A DNA stretch of 64,000 nucleotides, taken from positions 34,523-98,522 of the forward strand of contig JAKOTN010000097.1 of NCBI GenBank assembly GCA_029776255.1, given 5' to 3'. Below are positions 55,319 to 64,000 of the stretch, piece by piece (positions within the stretch are counted from its first letter, which is position 1; the number at the start of each line of letters is the position of its first letter). The stretch comes from Pseudomonadota bacterium. GTDB taxonomy: Bacteria > Pseudomonadota > Gammaproteobacteria > Burkholderiales > Rhodocyclaceae. The translations under genes and the position numbers were made by a program. Below the pieces are notes generated by a model. It was not told the origin of the DNA. It searched no databases and saw only the letters and a program-made list of their open reading frames with translations.

Positions 55319-57946
55319 TCATTGGCGACGACGGTAGAGCAGCACCGATAACGGTAACCGATAGGCGCCCTTGTGGGCGTTGAGCGCGCCGCCGATTTCA
55401 CGGAGGGCGTCGGCGAGTAATTGGTCGCGGGATGCCGGCGCGCCACCGTTGCTCTTGATGCGTTCGCGGAAGAAGCGGCTGAGCCGGTAGTGAAGCCGCG
55501 AGCGCCAGATCGCGTCTCGCGGCGCCGTGCTCTCGGCCTTGTCGGCGAGATGCAGCAGGGTGTAGGCCAAGCCGCTGGAAAATGCCGCGTCGTGCTGGTC
55601 GGCACGGGCCATCAGCGCTTCGAGCGCCGCCAGCCGCGAGCCCAGCAGCGTGTGCCAGTCGCGCCAGGGGATGGCGTGCCGCCAGAGGCTGGCGGCGTTT
55701 TTACCGGGAAGGCGCTTGGCGTCGTGCAGGGCTTTCTCGGCGCTGCGCGCGAGATGGCGGACCGGGGTTCGCGGGTGGGTCATGGTCAGACCGGCGGAGA
55801 AACTCAGGCGCGGGTTGGCGACGTAGGCGGAAAATTTCTCGCGTAGCTCGCCGGCCAGCGCGAGGGTGGATTCCCAGGGGCCGATCAGGAAGAAGTCGTC
55901 GCCGCCGGCGAAAACGGTATAGGTGTGCCGGTAGCGCGCGGTCTGACACGCGTCGTGTCCGTGCTCGCAATACCAGGGTAGCCAGAGCGCGAAAAAGGCG
56001 TTGATCTGTCGCGACAGCGAGGCCATTTTGGCGAAGGTGGGTTTTTCAAGGCCGTTCTGAAACATGTCACCGAGGTCGTCGATGTCGCCCTTGAGCGTCA
56101 GCAAGGCGATTTCGCCTTGCCAGCGCTCGCCGTCGGTCGGTCGGCGATCTTCGCAGGCAAGATGGTGCAAGGTCTTGATCTGCCCAGGAACGACGTCGTC
56201 TTGCCAGGCGCCGTATTTTTCGGCGGTGCGCACGTCTTCCGCGTCGAAACGCGGCACGTGGCTGTTGACGAAGCGCCGGGCGTAGCCGCGCCATACCCCG
56301 CCATCGGCGTCGGCGGCGTCGAAATCCCATGTCCGCAGCAAGGCGCCGTTGCGAACCAGTTCGCCGTATTGACCGGATTCGTCGGCGGCCGGAACGATCG
56401 CCAGTCGATAGCCGAAATAGTCGAGTCCCAGCGGCGAGGGTAGCGCGGTCGTGTGTCGCGCGACCAGCAGACGGGCTTTGCGCGTCAGTTCTTCGCCGAT
56501 GCGGATCTGGTCGTCGGCCAGGGTGGACAAGGCATACGCCCGGCGTGCGGAAGGCGCGGCGTCGGCTGGGTGCCTGCCGTTGATCCGGCAAACGCCGAGA
56601 GTGTTGTCGAAACGGTCGAGAAAGCCGTTGAAGACGCTGACGGTGTCGGCGGCGCAAAGGTCGAAACGCCGATGCTTGGCGACATCGAGGGCGGTAAACA
56701 GGCGTTGTTGTAACTCGCCGAAGCGGCCGGTGGAGAAATCGTCGCACGACGCCGGGGTGCTGGCCAGGCCGACGCCGATCTCGCCGTAGGCATGCTCGAG
56801 ACACCAGGCGTTGAGCTCTTGGCGGCAGCGGGCGACGGCGGCGCTCGCGTCGGCGGTGTTCGGCGCGACGATCAGGAACTTGCCGGCGGCGTTGATGATT
56901 TGCGCGCTCGGTGGCAGGGCGAGTGCGTCGAGCAGTTTGAGCGCCGCGCATTCGGCGAGCAGCGACACCTGGAAGGAACGGCCGCGCAGCAGTTTATGGG
57001 CGTTTTTTTGCGTTTCTCCACCTTCGGCGAAGATGAAGTTTTGAATGCCGAAAAAATCGCCCTGCACGAGCAGGATTTTGCTATCGCCCCACCCGTCGCG
57101 CAGATGGTGTACTTCTTCCGTGCCTCGCGCGCGGTGCCAGCGCCACAGCGCGGTGGCCAGCGCCGCCGTGGCCTTGCTGTGGTCGTACAGCGACACTTCC
57201 GGTTTTACGCCGAAGGCGGTGGCCGAGGGAATGGCATGCGTGACGGTGAGCCACAGGCTGTCGAAATGGTCGAGCCACAACGGCAGGTTGGCAAGGTGGG
57301 ATTTCGGGATGCGTCGCACGCCGTCGAGCAGCGCGTTCCACAAGGTCAGGTATTCGGTGCGGGCGTCGGCGTCATTGGACGGGGTGCACGCGCCGACGGT
57401 GCGGGGGAAGATGCCGTCAGGCGAGAGGGGCCGCAGCGGGTAACGCCATTCCAGTTCGCCTTCCTTGACGCCGGGCCGGTGGATCTGTTCGAGCAGGGTC
57501 AGCAGACGGGCACGGTAATGGTTGTCGCGTTCCTTGCTGTTGTTGTATGTCTTGACGAACTCGTCGCGTTCGAATCCCGAAGCCACGCGGTCGGCGGTGG
57601 CGACGATCCATTGCAGGAAGGTGTCGGGGCGGTGGTGCGCGCTGGCGGCGTTGACCGCCGAGTCGGTGGCCTTGCCGTCGGCGCCGGCAAACGGCGAACA
57701 GTCGCGGCGCAGATCGGGGAAATGACCGGTTGCCTCAAGGGCGTCCCAGGCCAGGGCCGTGTAAGCGGCGTGGATGTGGCTGTGGTGGCCGTCGGGTGAG
57801 TTGCCGTGCCGGTGCCACGGGCAGTATAGATTTTTGTGTGCGTCGAGCCGGCCGTCATGGTCAATGCCGGCGCGCTCGGCCAGCTTGCCGATGTCGTGCA
57901 TGAAGGCGGCCAGCGCGATGCGGGCCGATTCGTTCAAAAGTGTCAT
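55319..57946 (-). CDS. csm1: Cas10/Csm1, type III-A effector large subunit
   Basis: 875 residues from the ATG at 57946 (MTLLNESARIALAAFMHDIG), with AGGA upstream. Domains: N-terminal HD nuclease (HD at residues 17-18), palm 1, a linker, palm 2 with the intact GGDD at about residues 681-684 (VFAGGDDFFLIGP), and a C-terminal helical domain. With both motifs kept it should cut ssDNA and make cyclic oligoadenylates when target RNA is bound. The ORF-track extension to 58357 overlaps the CARF-HEPN gene and is a shadow. Confidence 0.96.
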   Translation of the reverse strand: MTLLNESARIALAAFMHDIGKLAERAGIDHDGRLDAHKNLYCPWHRHGNSPDGHHSHIHAAYTALAWDALEATGHFPDLRRDCSPFAGADGKATDSAVNAASAHHRPDTFLQWIVATADRVASGFERDEFVKTYNNSKERDNHYRARLLTLLEQIHRPGVKEGELEWRYPLRPLSPDGIFPRTVGACTPSNDADARTEYLTLWNALLDGVRRIPKSHLANLPLWLDHFDSLWLTVTHAIPSATAFGVKPEVSLYDHSKATAALATALWRWHRARGTEEVHHLRDGWGDSKILLVQGDFFGIQNFIFAEGGETQKNAHKLLRGRSFQVSLLAECAALKLLDALALPPSAQIINAAGKFLIVAPNTADASAAVARCRQELNAWCLEHAYGEIGVGLASTPASCDDFSTGRFGELQQRLFTALDVAKHRRFDLCAADTVSVFNGFLDRFDNTLGVCRINGRHPADAAPSARRAYALSTLADDQIRIGEELTRKARLLVARHTTALPSPLGLDYFGYRLAIVPAADESGQYGELVRNGALLRTWDFDAADADGGVWRGYARRFVNSHVPRFDAEDVRTAEKYGAWQDDVVPGQIKTLHHLACEDRRPTDGERWQGEIALLTLKGDIDDLGDMFQNGLEKPTFAKMASLSRQINAFFALWLPWYCEHGHDACQTARYRHTYTVFAGGDDFFLIGPWESTLALAGELREKFSAYVANPRLSFSAGLTMTHPRTPVRHLARSAEKALHDAKRLPGKNAASLWRHAIPWRDWHTLLGSRLAALEALMARADQHDAAFSSGLAYTLLHLADKAESTAPRDAIWRSRLHYRLSRFFRERIKSNGGAPASRDQLLADALREIGGALNAHKGAYRLPLSVLLYRRRQ

Positions 57947-57965
57947 GGTCGTCTGTTTCCTGGGT

Positions 57966-60624
<2,659 letters not shown>

Positions 60625-60882
60625 ATGAAAAAAATAATTGCCGCCGCGCTGCTGAGCGCCGTTACCGCCAGTGCGTTCGCTGGACCGACCTGCAATGTGC
60701 CAGAGGCGCAGTGGATGAAGGAAGCCGATTTCATCGCCAGCAAGGAGGCGCAGGGTTTCAAGATCAAGACCTTCAAGGTCAGCAAGGGCAAGTGCTACGA
60801 GATCTATGGTTTCGACAAGGATGGCAAGAAGGTCGAGATCTATTTCAATCCCGCCACCGGCGCGGAAATCGAGCGCAAGTAA
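60625..60882 (+). CDS. Secreted PepSY-domain protein
   Basis: 85 residues from the ATG at 60625, with AAGGA upstream. Signal peptide MKKIIAAALLSAVTASAFA, then a small PepSY-type (YpeB-like) domain: WMKEADFIASKEAQGFKIKTFK, CYEIYGFDKDGKKVEIYFNPATGAEI. PepSY proteins of this kind are periplasmic and often stand beside b-type cytochromes, as here (80 bases). Function unknown. Two cysteines in the mature part. Confidence 0.87.
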   Translation: MKKIIAAALLSAVTASAFAGPTCNVPEAQWMKEADFIASKEAQGFKIKTFKVSKGKCYEIYGFDKDGKKVEIYFNPATGAEIERK

Positions 60883-60962
60883 CGCCGGGCATGGTCGGGT
60901 GGGCGTCCGACGGCGCCGGCCCGATCGTCGGGGCCTGTCAATGTGTCAATGGAGCGAGAGCG

Positions 60963-61529
60963 ATGAATCGGCAGCCTGCTGATGATGACTATGAATACGG
61001 TGTGCGCGTGTGGGATCTTTTCGTGCGCGTTTTCCACTGGAGTGTGGTGAGTTGCGTGGTGCTCGATTATTTCGTGGTCGACGACGGCAAACCGCTCCAT
61101 CAATGGCTGGGTTACACGGCCGCCGCGCTGGTCGGCGCCCGTATCGTTTGGGGCTTTGTCGGTTCGCGACATGCCCGGTTCGCCGATTTCTTTCCCACGC
61201 CTGCGCGTCTGGCGGCGCATTTCCGGGCGCTACGTGCCGGACAGGGCGCGTTTCATGCCGGGCACAATCCGGTCGGCGCGTTGATGATGCTGGCCTTGAT
61301 GGCGCTGGTGCTCGCGCTCGGGCTGACCGGTTTCTTGCAGACCACCGATGCATTCTGGGGCGAGGAGTGGTTGCAGGAATGGCATGAAACGCTGGCGACG
61401 CTGCTGGTTTCGCTGGCCGGCCTGCATGCCCTGGCGGCGATCGCGATGGGTCGGCTGGAGGGCACCAATCTGGTTGGCGCGATGATTACCGGCGTGAAGA
61501 TCCGTTCGCGCGACGGTGCGCGGCCGTAG
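60963..61529 (+). CDS. Cytochrome b561 / Ni-Fe hydrogenase b-type cytochrome family protein
   Basis: 188 residues from the ATG at 60963, preceded by GAGAG. Four hydrophobic helices; candidate haem-ligand histidines lie in LFVRVFHWSVVS, PLHQWLGYTAA, WHETLATLLVSL and AGLHALAAIA. Inner-membrane dihaem cytochrome that passes electrons between the quinone pool and a periplasmic partner. The PepSY gene is upstream in the same direction; no cytochrome c gene is beside it in the window. Confidence 0.88.
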   Translation: MNRQPADDDYEYGVRVWDLFVRVFHWSVVSCVVLDYFVVDDGKPLHQWLGYTAAALVGARIVWGFVGSRHARFADFFPTPARLAAHFRALRAGQGAFHAGHNPVGALMMLALMALVLALGLTGFLQTTDAFWGEEWLQEWHETLATLLVSLAGLHALAAIAMGRLEGTNLVGAMITGVKIRSRDGARP

Positions 61530-61551
61530 GCGCCACGAGGCCGTTTTCCGA

Positions 61552-62757
61552 TTACGTCGGGCAGGCGCTCGCCAACAAGCGGTCGCAATGGTCGGCGAGG
61601 CGGTGAACGGCGGCGTCGTTGGAAAACGACCGGTATTTTTCAGCGTGAGCGCGGGCACGTTGGGCGAAGCCGTCGTCGCCGAGCAGTTTGCCGAGCGTCT
61701 TGGCTAACAGGGCGGGCGGCTGTTCGGCGGTGTAGCCCAGTCCGCACCCGAGTTGCTGCACGCGTCGGCAGGTCATGTTTTGCTCCGTCTGCATTGGCAG
61801 CAGCAACAGGGGCTTGCCGGCGCCGAGCATGACGTCGACCATGCCGCCGGCGTGGCAGACCGCCAGATCGCATTCGTGGCGAACGCGCTCCATCAACAAC
61901 GGTTTTTCACTGAATGCCAGATTGGCGGTCTGGTGACGGAGGACATGCTGTCTGGCGACACCCTGGGCGAAGACCAGAACGCTGGCTTCAGTCCGCGATA
62001 GCGCGGTCAGGAGTTGTTCGAATGGCGGGTATTGCGATTTCAGATAGGCGAAGAGGCGGGTCGGACGTTTTCCCGGCCAGCACGGTTCGGCGCCCTGGGC
62101 GACAGTGTTGATCGCGCCGATGTAGTTTTCCGGCGCGCGCGGGCCATAGACGTCGAGATCCGGCACGCCGGTAATCAAGGTCGCCTCGGCGTCGTAGAGA
62201 TCGGCCACCAGTTCCATCGGTGGTGCCGCGAGCGCCCGCAATACGCTGTTGGCGTTATCCAGCACCCGTTTCTCGGTGTCGGCGAGGCGGATGGCCGCGG
62301 GCGGCGGTTCCCACCAGCGATAGGCCGGCAGCGGTTTCAGGCGTGGCGGCACGGCGAAACTGTTGCCGGTGACCAGGCGCGGCACGCGCAGGCCGCGAGC
62401 GGCGAGCAGGGCGGTGGGCGCATGATCGAAAACCAGCAGGTCTGGCTTGAGCAGGGTGAACAATTGCCGCCAGGCGCGGGCGATGGACAGCAGGCCCGGC
62501 GGGCTGAGAAAACCGAACAGGAACAAGGTTTCGGTGAAATTCAGCGCCGCCGGTAGCCCCTGAACCGGCGGTAGCCAAAGCGGCGCCTGCAAATATTCCA
62601 ACGCGTGCGGACCGAGCATTTCATCCGCTCGCGAAAGGTCGCGCAGAATCATCACCGGTCGGTGTCCGCGTGCGCGCAACTCCTGGGCGATGGGCAGGAA
62701 GCGGCCGATATGGCCGTAGTCGGAACCCAGTTCCCAGATCAGGGCAATGGTGGCCAT
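61552..62757 (-). CDS. UGT/MGT-like glycosyltransferase (GT1 family)
   Basis: 401 residues from the ATG at 62757 (MATIALIWELGSDYGHIGRF). GT-B fold: N-terminal GSDYGHIGRFLPIAQELRARGH acceptor domain and C-terminal HAGGMVDVMLGAGKPLLLLP nucleotide-sugar motif, with QNMTCRRVQQLGCGLGY. The donor and acceptor are unknown; lipid or small-molecule glycosides are usual for the family. The terminator of the PEP-CTERM gene lies just before it; it has no obvious ribosome binding site. Confidence 0.85.
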   Translation of the reverse strand: MATIALIWELGSDYGHIGRFLPIAQELRARGHRPVMILRDLSRADEMLGPHALEYLQAPLWLPPVQGLPAALNFTETLFLFGFLSPPGLLSIARAWRQLFTLLKPDLLVFDHAPTALLAARGLRVPRLVTGNSFAVPPRLKPLPAYRWWEPPPAAIRLADTEKRVLDNANSVLRALAAPPMELVADLYDAEATLITGVPDLDVYGPRAPENYIGAINTVAQGAEPCWPGKRPTRLFAYLKSQYPPFEQLLTALSRTEASVLVFAQGVARQHVLRHQTANLAFSEKPLLMERVRHECDLAVCHAGGMVDVMLGAGKPLLLLPMQTEQNMTCRRVQQLGCGLGYTAEQPPALLAKTLGKLLGDDGFAQRARAHAEKYRSFSNDAAVHRLADHCDRLLASACPT

Positions 62758-62773
62758 GGGGTGTGAAATGAAA

Positions 62774-62794
62774 TTGGGCGCCAAGGGCGCCCAA
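62774..62794 (-). terminator. Terminator downstream of the PEP-CTERM gene
   Basis: Stem TTGGGCGCC / GGCGCCCAA with a 3-base loop, followed on the minus strand by TTTCATTTC, 32 bases after the PEP-CTERM stop and 17 bases before the glycosyltransferase ATG. Confidence 0.65.
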
Positions 62795-62825
62795 CGAGAG
62801 CCATATGATCGACTGCCGCCGAGAC

Positions 62826-63749
62826 TCAGCGGCGCGATCGTCTCGCGTTCAGACCGAGGCCCAACAATCCGGCGCCCAGCAGTGCCAGCGTGCCGGGAAC
62901 GGGAACCGTGGAACTCCGGTTGCCGATGATGTTCACGGGTGGGTTGAGTTGGCCGTTTTCCGCGAAATCGTTGGGATCGCCCAGGGAAGCATAAATCGAG
63001 CCGGTGCAAGAGCCGCCGTAACCCGTGCTGGCCGACATCAATGCGGGGACGTCGGTGTTGCCATAGCCTCCGCCGCACGAGGTGCCGGTCGCGAAATTCC
63101 CGTAGGCGGTGCTGACCAGATCGAAATCGATGGTCAAGCTTTGGTTGATTCCCAGGCTGCCGAGGTTCAGGCTGACATTGGTGCCGCCCCAGGAATAGTT
63201 GCCGCCGCTGAGGCTGGCGCCGTTCAGTTCGGTGCCGCCGCGGGTCAATACGCCGTCGGAATCCACCTTGGCCATGCTCGAAAACAGCGTGTTGACGCCG
63301 TTCATCTTGATGACCAAGTCGTAGCTACCGTAACCCGTGCCGGCCACGCCATTGTTGTTGGCACTCAAGCTACCGTAGTAAATGAAGAAATTCAGCGTGT
63401 AGTCGGTCGCGTAACCGTTGTTGTTGTTCAGGGTGACCGTGCGATGAAAATGGCTGCTGCTGCTGAAGACGCCCGAGCCGCTGGCGGCGGCGCGGTAGGT
63501 GCCGTAGGCGTTGCCCCAGGCTGAGGCGTCGGCATAGTTGCCACTGAAGAAGGCGCCACTGCTGGCCGAGCCGGAGATATAGGCGTCGTTGGTCGACGGC
63601 CCGAAGGTGTTGGTGGTGGTTGTAGTGGCGGTACCGTCGACGGTCAATACATTATTGATCGTGGTCGCGTAAGCGGGTGTGGCGACCAGCGCGCCCAGTC
63701 CGAGCAGATGCGCTGCCAGGACTTTCAGGGAATGAGTGTGGCAAGTCAT
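62826..63749 (-). CDS. PEP-CTERM sorting-domain exported protein
   Basis: 307 residues. Signal peptide (VLAAHLLGLGALVATPAYA), then a Gly/Ser/Asn/Thr-rich beta-type region with no known fold, and a C-terminal sorting signal VPVPGTLALLGAGLLGLGLN followed by ARRSRR. The motif is VPVPG and not the common VPEPG. PEP-CTERM proteins are cut by exosortase (EpsH/XrtA) and linked to surface or biofilm matrix; no exosortase gene is in the window. Confidence 0.87.
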   Translation of the reverse strand: MTCHTHSLKVLAAHLLGLGALVATPAYATTINNVLTVDGTATTTTTNTFGPSTNDAYISGSASSGAFFSGNYADASAWGNAYGTYRAAASGSGVFSSSSHFHRTVTLNNNNGYATDYTLNFFIYYGSLSANNNGVAGTGYGSYDLVIKMNGVNTLFSSMAKVDSDGVLTRGGTELNGASLSGGNYSWGGTNVSLNLGSLGINQSLTIDFDLVSTAYGNFATGTSCGGGYGNTDVPALMSASTGYGGSCTGSIYASLGDPNDFAENGQLNPPVNIIGNRSSTVPVPGTLALLGAGLLGLGLNARRSRR

Positions 63750-63937
63750 CGGTTTTATTCCTTTTTACTGTAACGCCAATAATGGAAGCAGAATGCGTGC
63801 CATTTTTTATTGAATTGATTTAACGTTGCTAATTTAGAGGCCATGGCGGTGGGTGTAAAAAAGACCGACAAATGACCGCGCTTCGATCCGCCCGGCGAGG
63901 GCCGTTGGTTGCCGGAAGAGTCGCCACTCGCGGCGGC

Positions 63938-63943
63938 TATAAT
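63938..63943 (+). promoter_or_regulatory. -10 box upstream of the last gene
   Basis: A perfect TATAAT 28 bases before the ATG at 63972. A TTGCCG at 63909-63914 is too far (23 bases) to be a good -35 box. Confidence 0.4.
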
Positions 63944-63971
63944 CGTTGCCTTGCCACTGGAACCCCGCACG

Positions 63972-64000
63972 ATGTCCGATCTGCTCGCCAACCTCAATCC
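63972..64000 (+). CDS. uvrD: Start of a probable UvrD/Rep helicase gene (truncated)
   Basis: Only nine codons are visible, MSDLLANLN. This matches the usual N-terminus of betaproteobacterial UvrD (LLxxLNPEQ), a 3'-5' DNA helicase of mismatch and excision repair. The gene continues beyond the window; the call rests on this short match and the clear -10 box. Confidence 0.4.

Noticed and set aside
63755-63997. 80-aa minus-strand ORF at the window end
   Set aside because: Overlaps the promoter and start of the probable uvrD gene; no fold or ribosome binding site.

Overview
The window looks like a chromosomal segment of a betaproteobacterium, most likely from the Rhodocyclales or a close relative. 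The evidence is gene content and order: coaE-zapD, tatABC next to hinT and the his genes, infC-rpmI-rplT-pheST-ihfA-merR, rpoN-hpf-ptsN-hprK, recA-recX, pgpA-thiL-nusB-ribH-ribBA, a PEP-CTERM protein and high GC. The taxon is inferred from synteny, not from a marker search. There are no rRNA genes, insertion sequences or obvious prophage; one tRNA (Pro, GGG) is present.

Layout. 0-9 kb: partial coaE, zapD, a Nudix hydrolase, a CapA-like phosphoesterase with a secreted partner, an acetate permease with a periplasmic Cache protein, and a transglutaminase / ATP-grasp-alpha-E pair. 9-13 kb: a secreted ankyrin protein, then an RNA repair and ribosome rescue operon (RtcB-family ligase plus PrfH) preceded by a 13-codon ORF and an intrinsic-terminator-like hairpin, which I read as a candidate attenuator. 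13-17 kb: FAH hydrolase, Nif3-like protein, DegS/DegQ-like protease and a YafJ-type amidotransferase. 17-24 kb: a minus-strand his-hinT-tat block (hisBHAFIE, hinT, tatABC) with hisC inverted at its head. 24-33 kb: tRNA-Pro, merR, ihfA, pheT, pheS, rplT, rpmI, infC, thrS, dsbC and a UbiH-family hydroxylase. 34-40 kb: recA-recX-lptB-rpoN-hpf-ptsN-hprK, all on the minus strand, with a LexA box before recA. 40-46 kb: a FimV-like protein and cinA/pncC-pgpA-thiL-nusB-ribH-ribB.

46-60.4 kb is a complete-looking type III-A CRISPR-Cas locus, all minus strand. In transcription order it runs: CARF-wHTH protein (NE0113 family), CARF-HEPN ribonuclease (TM1812/Csx1-like), cas10, csm2, csm3, csm4, csm5, cas6, then a 40-repeat array, then cas2-cas1-cas2. 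The logic would be: crRNA is made by Cas6; the Csm complex binds foreign RNA; Cas10 (HD and GGDD intact) cuts DNA and makes cyclic oligoadenylate; the CARF proteins respond; Cas1/Cas2 add spacers. Odd points are a one-base frameshift in cas6, a long charged C-terminal extension on Csm5, two different Cas2 proteins, and several spacers that read, on the + strand, as Shine-Dalgarno plus start codon. That fits RNA targeting by crRNAs transcribed from the minus strand.

60.6-64 kb: a PepSY protein with a b-type cytochrome, a UGT-like glycosyltransferase, a PEP-CTERM protein and the first codons of a probable uvrD. All calls rest on reading the translations; no database search was run.
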